From the NCBI RefSeq assembly GCF_903819435.1, contig NZ_CAIJDP010000082.1, forward strand, positions 62,001-126,000: a stretch of DNA of 64,000 nucleotides, read 5' to 3'. Within the stretch, counting starts at the first letter, position 1. Each line of letters opens with the position of its first letter. The translations under genes and the position numbers were made by a program. Positions 19,001-27,177 of this stretch are shown here, piece by piece. This DNA comes from Flavobacterium salmonis. GTDB taxonomy: Bacteria; Bacteroidota; Bacteroidia; Flavobacteriales; Flavobacteriaceae. Under the pieces are notes generated by a model. It had not been told where the DNA came from. It saw nothing but the letters and a program-made list of their open reading frames with translations, and made no database searches.

Positions 19001-20130
19001 ATACAACCTCAAAAAGTCAGATTTTTAAAGGTCTCGCCAATATAGAACCTATAACAGATTTAAAGATTGATTTATTTGCAAATAGAACCTATTCTGAAAA
19101 TTTTTCTGAACAATATGATGTCAGCAATGGTCACTACAATTCAAGATCTCCTTATACTTCCGGTGCATTTTCAATTTCAACTGTGTTAATCAAAACTGCC
19201 TTTTTAACCAGCGATGAAAATAGCTCAGAAGCTTTTAATGATTTTAGAAAAAACAGACTCATAATAGCAAAGAGACTCGCTATACAAAGAGGAATCAACA
19301 TAAATAATGCCGCCAATGTAGGTCCGGACGGTTTTCCACTAGGGTATGGCAGTACAAACCAGGCTGTTTTATTAGCTTCTTTTTTAGCGGCTTATACAGG
19401 TGTCGATGCCAATAATTCGGCCTTAGGGATTTTTAAAAATATTCCTATCCCAAACTGGTCGCTGAAATATAATGGTCTGATGCGTTACCAATTTTTCAAA
19501 AAAAACTTCAAACGATTCTCTTTACAGCACAGTTATCAGGCAACTTATACGGTAAGTGCTTTCAATTCAAATTATAATTACACCAAAAATCCAGACGGAA
19601 TGGATGATAATGGAAACTACTACAACCAGACCATAACCTCTAATGTGACTTTGGCTGAACAATTTAACCCGTTCTTAAAAGTTGATTTTGAATTAAAAAA
19701 CTCTTTTAAACTTTTGACCCAAATTAATAAAGACAGGACGTTATCAATGAGTTTTGACAATAATAATTTGACAGAAGTTAGCGGAATTGAATATGTAATA
19801 GGAATTGGATATCGAATAAAAGATGTTGTTTTTACTTCAAAACTAGCTGATAATCATACCAATACAATAAAAAGTGACATCATTATAAAAGCCGATTTGA
19901 TTTTAAGAAACAATCAAACCATTGTAAGATATCTTGATCACGAAAATAATCAGTTAGTTGCCGGACAAAATATCTGGACCTTAAAAACCAGCGCAGATTA
20001 TTCGCTAAGTAAAAACTTAACTATGATCTTTTATTACAATCACTCTTTTTCAAAGCCGGCAATTTCAACCTCATTTCCGCTTACGACCATTAGTTCCGGA
20101 TTCACCTTGCGTTATGCTTTTGGGAATTAA
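13012..20130 (+). CDS. sprA: SprA (Sov) - outer-membrane translocon of the type IX secretion system
   Basis: A 2372-aa exported protein (signal peptide MHKKLFFILMFLCILVSKAQ) with the recognisable SprA N-terminus: SILSAYVYD, INYPLFLTPAEYENLVLKES, LPRYYINSGFFESIFGSNTIDVKP, FDFDQRISMSLVGKVGTRLSVNVNYDT, EVGNVSMPLNSTLITGAQNLFGVK. SprA is the giant outer-membrane barrel (36 strands in the F. johnsoniae structure) through which T9SS cargo leaves the cell, needed for gliding and protein secretion. Length is normal for full SprA (about 2400) and no frameshift or internal stop is seen; the barrel ends TISSGFTLRYAFGN. It stands alone with a family 9 glycosyltransferase downstream and a DUF3570 operon upstream; I do not see the ruvA/gcvH-type neighbours that I recall for the usual Flavobacterium sprA locus, so a second copy elsewhere is possible. 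No other T9SS gene is in the window. Confidence 0.95.
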   Translation: MHKKLFFILMFLCILVSKAQVAATVQDTVKSGFAIGKIQITNPASILSAYVYDSFTNTYVYSDSESEFSINYPLFLTPAEYENLVLKESRRNYFRKKADAIEAKKAGSETKQKDLLPRYYINSGFFESIFGSNTIDVKPAGSVEMDIGLLYSKQDNPALSPSNRSNLTFDFDQRISMSLVGKVGTRLSVNVNYDTQSTFAFQNLFKLAYTPDEDDIVKNIEVGNVSMPLNSTLITGAQNLFGVKTQLQFGKTTVTGVFSQQKSETKSVTAQGSGAVQEFNMYALDYDSNRHFFLSQYFRNKYDTSLKNYPLIDSRIQISRIEVWVTNKKSQVSTTANNLRNIIAIQDLGESQLSDLTDDQVVVLNPSSGIFNNSADSPSDNSNNDYDPAQIKSGSGLLNSNIREIATASSGFNVTVSEGQDYSKLENARKLSSTEYTLNKQLGYISLVQKLANDEVLAVAYQYTSGDQVYQVGEFASDGVDATVVTNSETVTTQSLVLKMLKSSLVNLKNPVWNLMMKNIYQIPSGYQLSQEDFKFNIFYSDPSPLNYIKPVTSFPPNPSDENKIAETPLLKVFNLDRLNSTNDPQEGGDGFFDFVSGITMDATNGRIIFTTKEPFGELIFKKLSTSSTEDYNNTTSYNANQKKYVFRSLYNNTQTGALQDSDKNKYLLKGKYKSSGSDGISIGSFNVANGSVIVTADGRTLTEGIDYSVDYQLGKVHILDAALLASNASITVTLENNSVFGQQTKSFIGLNIDHKISDNFTIGATYLKYTEKPLTQKSVYGQESVDNTIFGLNTNFSSEVPFFTRLVNKLPNIDTDVPSNISVRGEVAYLKPNTAKASDFEGESTIYVDAFESAASTTDLSSAYAWSLSSTPANNTSSTYNFNESTNDLSYGFKRAKLAWYTIDPVFYTSKPSGISNNHLSLNATRRIYKEELYPNLETETGQTLVVNTLDLSYYPSERGPYNNGVDFSNTPKDNFGGIMRALTSTNFEQGNVEYIQFWVLDPYVGNSKTNDNNSGKLYFNLGEISEDVLKDGRKQYENGLGTDQLMVTPQGIWGDVPASQSLTYAFDTDAANRSNQDVGLDGLKNSQETQIYTNYSAENDPAADDYSYYLNTTGDVLERYKKYNGTDGNSAVSADDANRGATTLPNTEDINNDYTMNTINAYYEYSIDMKPNMEIGQNYITDIRNTQVTLPNGNSTEARWIQFKIPISKPENTIGSISDFTSIRFMRMFMTGFSEPVTLRFGSLDLQRGEWRRYTETLDIADSSPDDDNTDIDVLTINIQENDGKCPVNYVLPPGVEREQSYSGNTVTYQNEQSLGLKVAGKGLEPNDSRSVYKSISMDMRQYKKLKMFLHAESLTGQIPLSDNQMTAFIRLGNDYTENFYQIEIPLKVTLSSGCSPLSSEIVWPEDNEIDLSLSLLSQLKMLYKKIATADLPADGIYYLNEDDEQLDPSLRDKINKLRLGVKGNPNLGSVRTLMVGIKNNDLHQDIKGEVWFDELRLAEMDNSGGMAAVVNLDSNLADFATISATGKMSTMGFGSLQQNSGERSQENVKQYSVMTNINFGKLLPKNWRLNLPLNYAASEAFITPKYDPENPDITLQTAIDATETEQEKANIKNRAVDYTKNTSINLIGIRKERKPEQKVHIYDIENFSFSQSYNETSSHDYERESYVDQKTNTALNYDYSAEAKNIEPFKNTKFMKKNNYWKLLSDFNFNYMPSNITFNTNIIRQYNKQQYRQVDVEGIALDPSYSRNFEFNIQYGFNFNLTKSLRLNFTSSSSNIVKNYLNSDNLPIDNFKISDNYFNPGEPNKHTQKLVVTYEIPLNKIPVFSFVKANLTYTGDYNWQRSSEALTKIEVDGVNYNLGNTVQNANTSNLSASFNMETFYKYVGISKTADVKTPVKKTTVIKPGEKITRTDIPQKSIRSPFLKSFYNVLTSVKNITLNFTENKGTVLPGYLPTSGFMGFSKPTLGFIFGSQHDIRDEAARKGWLTTYQDFNQNYTTSKSQIFKGLANIEPITDLKIDLFANRTYSENFSEQYDVSNGHYNSRSPYTSGAFSISTVLIKTAFLTSDENSSEAFNDFRKNRLIIAKRLAIQRGININNAANVGPDGFPLGYGSTNQAVLLASFLAAYTGVDANNSALGIFKNIPIPNWSLKYNGLMRYQFFKKNFKRFSLQHSYQATYTVSAFNSNYNYTKNPDGMDDNGNYYNQTITSNVTLAEQFNPFLKVDFELKNSFKLLTQINKDRTLSMSFDNNNLTEVSGIEYVIGIGYRIKDVVFTSKLADNHTNTIKSDIIIKADLILRNNQTIVRYLDHENNQLVAGQNIWTLKTSADYSLSKNLTMIFYYNHSFSKPAISTSFPLTTISSGFTLRYAFGN

Positions 20131-20277
20131 TCCCACAAAGCAATACATTAATTCTTACTTAATGGCGTAAAATCAGATAGTTCGTCTATGGAATTTAGGG
20201 GTAAGTAGATTTAGAAGTGCTCAAGGATTTATGGGGCCATACCTTTATAAATACTAATTAAAATAAAGTATACAGAA

Positions 20278-21339
20278 ATGGAATTTAAAAAGAGAATAAA
20301 TATAATAAGAAGGACCTTAATGCGAACCTTAACTGCAAACGTTGGACGTAAAAACAACTCGTCTGAAAACATTTTCCAGGATACCAACATCAAAAGGATA
20401 TTGATTTCAAGACCCAATCAAAGACTTGGCAACCTTTTATTAATCACCCCTTTGCTGCAGGAAATTGCCACAGTTTATCCTCAATGTAAGATTGACTTAT
20501 TTGTAAAAGGCGGTGTAGCCCCTCAAATATTCCAGAATTATGATATTATAGATACTATTATTGAACTGCCTAAAAAGCCTTTCAAAGAACCTTTTCGTTA
20601 TCTGAAATCCTGGCTAAAAATCAGAACGACAAGTTATGATTTGGCTATTAACGTCGATAAAGTATCTTCATCGGGGAGATTATCTGTCCGGTTTTCACGG
20701 GCTAGATTTAAGCTTTTTGGAGATTCTTTAAATGAGTCTATTGGATTAATGTATTTTGATTTCAAACATATCGCCAAAGCTCCGGTATATAATTTTCGTT
20801 TTGCCGGACTACAGGAAAACATCTTCGACAAGAGTGACAAGGTTCCTTATCTGGATTTAAAATTAGATCATTCGGAAATATTAAATGGACGTAAAATTTT
20901 ACAATCATTGGTACCGGAAAATACAAAAGTAATCAGTCTGTTTACCTATGCTACCGGAAGCAAATGTCATTGTGTTGAATGGTGGGAGGAATTTTATGAA
21001 AAAGTTCGTCTCCATTTCTTAGATTATACCATTATTGAAATTTTGCCCGTCGAGAATATTTCACAGATTGGGTCTAAAGCTTTAACTTATTATAGTCGGG
21101 ATATTCGTGAAATAGGTTCTGTTATTGCCAATACATCTGTTTTTATAGGGGCTGATAGCGGGATTATGCATCTGGCCAGCGCTTCAAAAATACCTGTTAT
21201 AGGACTGTTCAATGTTACAAACCCGTTAAAATATAGTCCGTATAATCACAATAGTCTTGGTATTGAAACTGCTGATAACGATATAGAAAATATCATAGAA
21301 GTTTTAGAAACTATACTGCGATACCGTTTACGTACCTGA
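20278..21339 (+). CDS. Glycosyltransferase family 9 (ADP-heptose:LPS heptosyltransferase-like)
   Basis: A 353-aa GT-B glycosyltransferase of family 9. The N-terminal domain opens with RILISRPNQRLGNLLLITPLLQEIATVYPQ, the family start in which GN(D/L)L(L/V)TTP is typical. The C-terminal nucleotide-sugar domain has VFIGADSGIMHLASASKIPVIGLFN (D293, S294, G295), the family's donor-binding signature. It adds heptose or a related sugar to the LPS core or another glycolipid in the cytoplasm; exact donor and acceptor are unknown. It follows sprA by 147 bases on the same strand and may or may not share its transcript. The first 30 residues are very basic (KKRINIIRRTLMRTLTANVGRK), possibly membrane-associating. 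Confidence 0.88.
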   Translation: MEFKKRINIIRRTLMRTLTANVGRKNNSSENIFQDTNIKRILISRPNQRLGNLLLITPLLQEIATVYPQCKIDLFVKGGVAPQIFQNYDIIDTIIELPKKPFKEPFRYLKSWLKIRTTSYDLAINVDKVSSSGRLSVRFSRARFKLFGDSLNESIGLMYFDFKHIAKAPVYNFRFAGLQENIFDKSDKVPYLDLKLDHSEILNGRKILQSLVPENTKVISLFTYATGSKCHCVEWWEEFYEKVRLHFLDYTIIEILPVENISQIGSKALTYYSRDIREIGSVIANTSVFIGADSGIMHLASASKIPVIGLFNVTNPLKYSPYNHNSLGIETADNDIENIIEVLETILRYRLRT

Positions 21340-21439
21340 AATTTATAAATACTATTAGTCATTAAACAATAACTAAAATATATTATTCAAGAATGACTTA
21401 TGAATAATTTATTTAAAGCAGCTCAATAAATTAAAAATC

Positions 21440-21465
21440 CTGAAAACAGAGAATTTCAGTTTTTT
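21440..21465 (+). terminator. Possible terminator after the GT9 gene
   Basis: CTGAAA / TTTCAG stem (6 bp, AT-rich) with an 8-base loop followed by TTTTTT, 100 bases downstream of the glycosyltransferase stop and before the convergent hydrolase gene. The stem is weak. Confidence 0.4.
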
Positions 21466-21514
21466 GCCTTGAAAATATATCGATATTCAAAATTTTCAGA
21501 AAATATTATGCAGT

Positions 21515-22474
21515 CTATTTACAAGATTCAAAAAACTCATAGGCTCTTTTATCAACATACGAATACATTGAATTACGTAAAGGAAAAGCACAATGCCCTC
21601 CGTATTTAGGGGTTTCCAGATATACGTATGCACTTTCCCGGGCTATAGCTGTGGGATAACACCTTTCGCCTAAAAAAGGATCATCAAGAGAATTAATAAT
21701 TAAAACGGGAGTGGTAATGTTTTTAAGGGAAAATTCAGGAGAAACACGCTGGTAATAATCGTCACGACTTGCAAAACCATGCAGTGGTGCAGTAAAATAC
21801 TGATCTACTTCATCAAAAGAAGAAATTTTATCAATTTGATCACGGTTTATAAAATCAGGAAATTGTGCCGCTTTGTATTTCAGCTTTCTTTTAATATCGA
21901 TTGTAAAATTCTTTAAATAGATTCGGTTAAATCCTTGTTTAAGGACAGCAGCGCTTGTTGCGATGTGAGTTGGTACTGAAATTGAGACTGCAGCCTTTAT
22001 ACGCTCATCAATTTCTGTCCATCCTAAATAATTCAGAAGCTGAACACCTCCCATAGAAAATCCGATCAAATAAACTGCTTCGAATCCTTTTTGCATTACA
22101 AATCTAATCACTTCATCAAGATCATCAACTGCGCCATGATGATAAAGCCTGGGAAGACGGTTCATTTCTCCTCCACAGGTACGATTATTCCATGCGAAAA
22201 CAGAAAAACCTTTCTGCTGAAAATAAGCCGAACAGCTATTATTGTATGTTCTGCGAGAATCTCCTTCTAAACCATGACATAAAATGACTGCCTTTTTAGA
22301 ATCATTAATAATAAAATCAATATTAATAAAATCTCCGTCGCTTAACTCGAGCTTTTCTCTTGTATATTTTGGAATTTCAAACCTTTTAAAAACAGCTGCA
22401 TAAATGGTAGAAATATGCCTGTTACGATGAATTATAGCCGGAAAATTATATTCTGATTGTTCAACTATAGGCAT
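21515..22474 (-). CDS. YheT-like alpha/beta hydrolase
   Basis: A 319-aa cytoplasmic alpha/beta hydrolase of the AB-hydrolase-4/YheT group. Visible marks: NRHISTIYAAVFKR (family N-terminus), the oxyanion region ILCHGLEGDSRRTY, AWNNRTCGGEMNRLPRLYHHGAVDDLDEVIRFV, the nucleophile elbow GFSMGGVQLLNYLG, and the late Asp and His in INSLDDPFLGERCYP and PKYGGHCAF. The substrate of this family is not settled (esterase activity in E. coli YheT relatives is presumed). A TAGATTTG promoter box 27 bases upstream of the ATG supports a single-gene transcript. Confidence 0.9.
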   Translation of the reverse strand: MPIVEQSEYNFPAIIHRNRHISTIYAAVFKRFEIPKYTREKLELSDGDFINIDFIINDSKKAVILCHGLEGDSRRTYNNSCSAYFQQKGFSVFAWNNRTCGGEMNRLPRLYHHGAVDDLDEVIRFVMQKGFEAVYLIGFSMGGVQLLNYLGWTEIDERIKAAVSISVPTHIATSAAVLKQGFNRIYLKNFTIDIKRKLKYKAAQFPDFINRDQIDKISSFDEVDQYFTAPLHGFASRDDYYQRVSPEFSLKNITTPVLIINSLDDPFLGERCYPTAIARESAYVYLETPKYGGHCAFPLRNSMYSYVDKRAYEFFESCK

Positions 22475-22500
22475 AATAAAAAGTTTTAGAGTCCTTAATA

Positions 22501-22508
22501 CAAATCTA
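22501..22508 (-). promoter_or_regulatory. Probable -7 promoter box (TAGATTTG) for the YheT-like gene
   Basis: Minus-strand TAGATTTG fits TAnnTTTG and would start the RNA about 20 bases before the ATG at 22474. The TTG element is not at the usual distance. Confidence 0.48.
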
Positions 22509-22522
22509 AGAAATCAATCCAT

Positions 22523-22789
22523 ATGTCGGTTAATACTGTCTTTTTATTTCACTTTCTAAATGGTTCTTTTTTTAATACAACTAAAGAAGATAAATTGTTC
22601 CGCAGAGCATGGACACCTCCCTATCCGGGAAGTGATTAATTTAAAACCATAAGTATTGAACTGCCGAACCAATTTTATCCTGATAAATTAAAAATATTGG
22701 TTTCTCAAAAAGAAAACGATTTTATTAAAAAAGACAAATACGGCTCTTTTCAGAATACCGCATTTATCAAACTAATTCAATTTTTATAA
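22523..22789 (+). pseudogene. Possible decayed gene with an internal stop
   Basis: One plus-strand frame reads from an ATG at 22523 through 38 codons (including KEDKLFRRAWTPPYPGSD) to TAA at 22637-22639, then continues in the same frame without a start for 49 codons (TISIELPNQFYPDKLKILVS ... GSFQNTAFIKLIQFL) to TAA at 22787-22789. The composition of both parts is protein-like (proline, tryptophan, acidic/basic mix) and unlike the AT-rich spacers around, so a degraded gene fits better than chance. The last bases overlap the 3' end of the convergent DUF3347 gene. No family recognised. Confidence 0.35.
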
Positions 22790-23305
22790 CGTTGCTTTTA
22801 CTTCACCGCAAGTCAGCATATTTTTGGGATAGTAAGGGTTTTTGATTTCCTTACTGTCACTTGTCCAGACAGCACCTGTCATTGGGCAGACCTGAAGATA
22901 TAATGTTGCATCTTCAGCTTTGAACTTTGGTGCTAACTCCCAGAACTTAACAGAAAGTTCCTGAACAATTTTTCGTTGTTTATTTATATTTTTAGTAGCT
23001 GCTACCTGAGTTACAAGATCAATAATATCCTTTCTTTTTATAGTAGCCTCGTTCATTTGTTCAAGACTTAGTTTTTTAAATTTGAACTTATTTAATGATG
23101 CCTTTAATGCCTCTGCATTTTTAACAACAGCAAGACTATCAGAAATTATAAGACTGTTTTTTAAAGCCAGGTAATTTTTTGTGACTTCTTTTTTTTGTGT
23201 TTCACGTTTAGCAACTAATTCAGGCGTTACTTCCTCTTTTGAAGTTAATTGAGCATGTCCCAGAGCACTCAGGCAGATGAATGCTATAACTACTATTTTT
23301 TTCAT
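22784..23305 (-). CDS. Exported DUF3347-type protein, possible heavy-metal binding
   Basis: A 173-aa exported protein (signal peptide MKKIVVIAFICLSALGHAQ). The first two thirds are helical (VKNAEALKASLNKFKFKKLSLEQMNEATIKRKDIIDLVTQ); the end is the DUF3347 signature YLQVCPMTGAVWTSDSKEIKNPYYPKNMLTCGEV, in which the CPM and LTCG elements are typical. DUF3347 occurs alone or at the end of CusB-like copper/silver efflux adaptors and is thought to bind metal. The gene overlaps the metalloprotease gene by 4 bases (ATGA) and is the last of the sigma-FecR-SusCD-protease locus, linking that locus to a metal or metallopeptide theme. Confidence 0.82.
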   Translation of the reverse strand: MKKIVVIAFICLSALGHAQLTSKEEVTPELVAKRETQKKEVTKNYLALKNSLIISDSLAVVKNAEALKASLNKFKFKKLSLEQMNEATIKRKDIIDLVTQVAATKNINKQRKIVQELSVKFWELAPKFKAEDATLYLQVCPMTGAVWTSDSKEIKNPYYPKNMLTCGEVKATL

Positions 23306-25743
23306 ATATCTGTTTTATTTAGTTTTGAAATAATTTTGTCAATTTCTATCAAAATGCTTTCAAAATGTTCTTTGTTTAATCCTGTTGATGCACTCATTAA
23401 TTTGGTAACATCAGTTCTTAATTTTAAAAGATGCTGTTTGCCATATAACCTTACATCACTGCGCTGTGCTGCATTCAAAGCTTTACCCGGCTCTGTTTCT
23501 TTAGGCAATAACAACATACCCAATTTATCAATATAGCTGCGTTGTAACGATCTTCTGTAATAGTCCTGTTTTGCGTCACCGGTAAATTTTACCCATACGG
23601 TTTGCTGCACATCGTTTAAAAACTCAGGAACGGTGTAAGCTCCTTCAAACTGCATCGATTTAAGATTGATATTGTAAAGTATCCCTGAACTTAACACTAT
23701 ATTTAATACCTGATTCTGCTGATCTGAAATCTGATCCTCTGTTTTTAAAGAAATAAGCTGATCAATATTTTGTGGATACATCCAAAGAGGTGCCACAAAC
23801 AATTGTCTTCCTAAATAATCGATAGCTGCTTTTACCTTTGCTTTAGGTACAGGCTGGTTTACGATACCTTTTTCGTCAACAGTTCTTTTAGTAACGTAGT
23901 TATTCCCAATATATTTCAGCACATGATACAAGTACCTTGAATATTGTGCTACAACCGCTTTATGCATATCTTCCAAATTGTTATAAGCATCGTTTGGCTC
24001 ATAAGTCCATTCTACAAGGTTAGGCACTACACGCTTTAAATTCTTTATTCCGTAATCGCTGGCAAGTACTGCGTCATCACCAAGGTCTTCTGACTGGCTT
24101 CGTGGATCTTCGTCTTTCCCTTCGCCTCCAAACCATAATTTAGGATTAGCCGTTAAGCTGTCTGTTGTTAATTTGGCAAGAATGTTTTCTTCTTCAAACT
24201 CATCTTTAGTGTTTGGAAGATAGCTATATCCCCATTTAATTGCCCATTTATCGTACGCTCCAATACGTGGATAAATACCTGCCGGACCAATATTATCTTC
24301 CGGCTGTGCAACATAATTAAAACGGGCATAATCCATGATAGAAACGGTATGACCATTTGCTTCAACCCAGTTTTTATCACGAAGTTTTTCTACCGGAGTA
24401 GCACTGCTCGCTCCCATATTGTGGCGTAAACCAATGGTATGTCCTATTTCATGCGAAGAAACAAAACGGATTAACTGTCCCATCAATTCATCATCCAAGT
24501 GCATTTTTCGGGCTTTTGGATCTAACGGTCCTGCCTGAATCATGTACCATCTTTGTACTAATTTCATCACATTATGATACCACCCCACGTGGCTTTCAAT
24601 AATTTCCCCACTTCGCGGATCGCTTATACGTGGCCCATAAGCATTGGGAGTTTCAGAAGCATAATATCGTATTACAGAATACCTTGCATCCTCCAGGCTC
24701 ATTGTTTTATCATCTTCAGGCCATTCTTTACCAACAATAGCATTTTTAAAACCTGCTGCTTCAAAAGCTTTCTGCCAGTCGTTGATACCGGCAATTAAGT
24801 AAGGTCTCCATTTTTTTGGTGTTGCCGGATCAATATAATAAACGATCTGTTTTTTCGGTTCAACCAGTTCCCCTTTTAGATATTTTTTGATGTCTTTATC
24901 TTTAGGCTCCAGGCGATAACGCTGAATAATGAATTTTTTCTCAGCACGCTGCTGATCGTCATCAAACAAAATATATTTATTCGCAAAATACCCCACTCTT
25001 TCATCAGCAAAACGTTTGCGCATTGGCGTTTTTGGCAGTAATACGATTGATGTATTCAATCTAAGTGTTACCGTTCCGCTGCTGGCTGTAGAACTTGTAT
25101 ATGTTCTTGTTGTTTTTACTTCGATGTTAATCGGATAGGTGTCTATACTTTCAACAAAAGATTTATCATCTGCAAGAGCAGTTAGTTTTTTTTCTGTTTT
25201 TTCTTTGCTCTCCAAAGAGAACATTGCATTTTCTTTTTTAAAGGCATCTGTCACATCAATAACAACATTTCCATTATCCGGATTAGTTGTTTTTATTGGA
25301 AAAGCAGCCACAATAGGATTTTCATTACTTCCTGCCAGTGCTTTTGCAAGCATCGAATCTGCGTTGCGGACATCCTGTCTGTATTGTAATGATCTTAGAA
25401 AAACGGTATTGTTTGCCCCTTTTTCAAAATAAATGGTCTGCTCATTAGCTTTTTCTCCACCAAAAACGCCCATTCCTTCAGGAGTAGAAAGATAACGTGT
25501 TACGACCAGCATATACCTGTTAAACAAACTGTCCGGAACCTGAAAGTAGTATTTAGTATCAACCTGACTAACCGTAAAAAGACCTGTTTTGCTTTTAGCT
25601 TTATCAGTAATTACTTTGCTGTAAGCCAGCATACCTTTTGGCTGCGTGCTTGTGCTGTCTGCTTTTTTTTCTGTCGGGTTTTGTGAAAAACCATGCTGCT
25701 GTATGGCAAGCAGCATGGTTAGTATTATAAATATTTTTTTCAT
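23302..25743 (-). CDS. Exported zinc-dependent metalloprotease (DUF5117/DUF4953 type)
   Basis: An 813-aa exported protein (signal peptide to HGFSQ) with the gluzincin/metzincin motif HEIGHTIGLRHN: zinc ligands H431, H435 and H441 and catalytic E432. The layout is that of Bacteroidota secreted metalloproteases with an N-terminal DUF5118/DUF5117 beta-rich region (about 60-390, GLFTVSQVDTKYYFQVPDSLFNRYMLVVTRY) and the C-terminal DUF4953 domain (about 395-800; SIMDYARFNYVAQPEDN carries the Met-turn). It probably cleaves peptides or proteins in the envelope or outside. It begins 5 bases after the SusD stop and is the third gene of the SusCD operon, so it likely works on the imported ligand or its carrier. 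Confidence 0.9.
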   Translation of the reverse strand: MKKIFIILTMLLAIQQHGFSQNPTEKKADSTSTQPKGMLAYSKVITDKAKSKTGLFTVSQVDTKYYFQVPDSLFNRYMLVVTRYLSTPEGMGVFGGEKANEQTIYFEKGANNTVFLRSLQYRQDVRNADSMLAKALAGSNENPIVAAFPIKTTNPDNGNVVIDVTDAFKKENAMFSLESKEKTEKKLTALADDKSFVESIDTYPINIEVKTTRTYTSSTASSGTVTLRLNTSIVLLPKTPMRKRFADERVGYFANKYILFDDDQQRAEKKFIIQRYRLEPKDKDIKKYLKGELVEPKKQIVYYIDPATPKKWRPYLIAGINDWQKAFEAAGFKNAIVGKEWPEDDKTMSLEDARYSVIRYYASETPNAYGPRISDPRSGEIIESHVGWYHNVMKLVQRWYMIQAGPLDPKARKMHLDDELMGQLIRFVSSHEIGHTIGLRHNMGASSATPVEKLRDKNWVEANGHTVSIMDYARFNYVAQPEDNIGPAGIYPRIGAYDKWAIKWGYSYLPNTKDEFEEENILAKLTTDSLTANPKLWFGGEGKDEDPRSQSEDLGDDAVLASDYGIKNLKRVVPNLVEWTYEPNDAYNNLEDMHKAVVAQYSRYLYHVLKYIGNNYVTKRTVDEKGIVNQPVPKAKVKAAIDYLGRQLFVAPLWMYPQNIDQLISLKTEDQISDQQNQVLNIVLSSGILYNINLKSMQFEGAYTVPEFLNDVQQTVWVKFTGDAKQDYYRRSLQRSYIDKLGMLLLPKETEPGKALNAAQRSDVRLYGKQHLLKLRTDVTKLMSASTGLNKEHFESILIEIDKIISKLNKTDI

Positions 25744-25748
25744 CAGAA

Positions 25749-27173
25749 TTAAAATGGAACTTTTTCGTCTGTGTTTAATGTAAGTTTTGGATTTTTTATC
25801 ATAACAGATAAAGGAAACGGAATAATATATAATCTTGAGTTAGGTAATAAAGTATACGTTTTTTGAGGAACGGTCTTATTCACGATTGGAAATACTCTTG
25901 TAATCGTTTTTGCATATTCAGTTTCAGTATTTAACCTCTTAAGATCAAAAAAACGATTAAAACCTAAAAGTAATTCTTTTCTGCGTTCATTGATAACAAG
26001 TTCCATGGTTTCTTTTCGGGTAGCCGGAACAGTTAAATTTACCGTTCCTGATAAAATACGTTTTGCTCTTAATGTATTTAAAATATCAACCGCTTCTGTA
26101 AGCTTATCTTCTCTGGCATAACATTCTGCCAGCATCAAATATACCTCTGTAGTTTTCATTCCAACAGTAGGATAAAAGAATCTGGTATATACAGTAGCCC
26201 AATACGCTGTATTTGAGCCCTGATCCAGATTTGTTGTACTGGTTGTATTAAAAAACAAATTAAAACGTGCATCATTTGTACCAAATAAAGTTCTCAGCTC
26301 AGGGCTTATGATATTTTGATATGCAAAATTCATCTCATTATAACCTGTCATATACTGGTAGCTTAGTACTTCTATATTATTTGCTGCCGGTACAGAAAGT
26401 ACATTTGGACCTCCTTGTGCACTATAAGCAACCAGGTCAAATATTTTATTATTATAACTTAATGATTTTTCGGCAGCTTCCTTTGCAAGAGCAATTTCAC
26501 GCTTGAACAAATGAACTTTTGCTTTGAATGCATAAGCAAATGCCAGAGACGGGTGGTATACATCACGTGGTTTTTCCTGAAGATATGGCAATGCATCTTC
26601 AATATCTTTTTGAATAAAATCGTAAACCTGCGCAACAGTAGATTTTGATGGCTGTGCCTCTAAATCGAATTTATCCATAATACAAATACCTCCATCATTA
26701 GCAGCAGTTTGCGGGTCATATCCTTTTGCATAATGGTTTACTAATAAAAAGTGATCGTATGCCCTGTTAATTTTGGCTTCTGCTTTTGCTAATTGTTTAG
26801 TACCCGATTCTCCTTTACTGTCATCAACTAATGTAATAATGGTATTCCATCTGTTAATATAGGTATAAGCCTGATTATAAAAACTTGAATTGTTTATTAA
26901 AGAAACCCTATCCGTAGTTTCATCAAAAGTAAAATTGATCGTATTGATATTAGGCGTTACTCCTATTACATTCGATTCTTTCATCCATTGATCATCAACC
27001 AGATACTGAAAGTTATTTATGGGATAACCTCTGTTTGGCAAAGACACCATTTCGTAAAATTGATCTGCAGTTTCTACTACTAAAGCTCCTTTAGGGGTAA
27101 GATCTGTATATTCTTCGCAGGATGCTGCAGTTAGCAGGATTAGCGATAGTATTATAGTATGTAAATGTTTCAT
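25749..27173 (-). CDS. SusD/RagB-family outer-membrane lipoprotein
   Basis: A 474-aa lipoprotein (leader LTAASC, C19) of the SusD/RagB family, which forms the substrate-capturing lid of a SusC transporter. Family features are EYTDLTPKGALVVETADQFYEMV near the start, the helical TPR-like central part (AEAKINRAYDHFLLVNHYAKGY, FAYAFKAKVHLFKREIALAKEAAEKSL), and the C-terminal ETMELVINERRKELLLGFNRFFDLKRLN typical of SusD. It lies 4 bases after the SusC stop. The ligand is unknown; the downstream protease points to a peptide or protein-bound nutrient rather than a glycan, as no glycoside hydrolase is in this operon. Confidence 0.95.
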   Translation of the reverse strand: MKHLHTIILSLILLTAASCEEYTDLTPKGALVVETADQFYEMVSLPNRGYPINNFQYLVDDQWMKESNVIGVTPNINTINFTFDETTDRVSLINNSSFYNQAYTYINRWNTIITLVDDSKGESGTKQLAKAEAKINRAYDHFLLVNHYAKGYDPQTAANDGGICIMDKFDLEAQPSKSTVAQVYDFIQKDIEDALPYLQEKPRDVYHPSLAFAYAFKAKVHLFKREIALAKEAAEKSLSYNNKIFDLVAYSAQGGPNVLSVPAANNIEVLSYQYMTGYNEMNFAYQNIISPELRTLFGTNDARFNLFFNTTSTTNLDQGSNTAYWATVYTRFFYPTVGMKTTEVYLMLAECYAREDKLTEAVDILNTLRAKRILSGTVNLTVPATRKETMELVINERRKELLLGFNRFFDLKRLNTETEYAKTITRVFPIVNKTVPQKTYTLLPNSRLYIIPFPLSVMIKNPKLTLNTDEKVPF

Positions 27174-27177
27174 TTTT

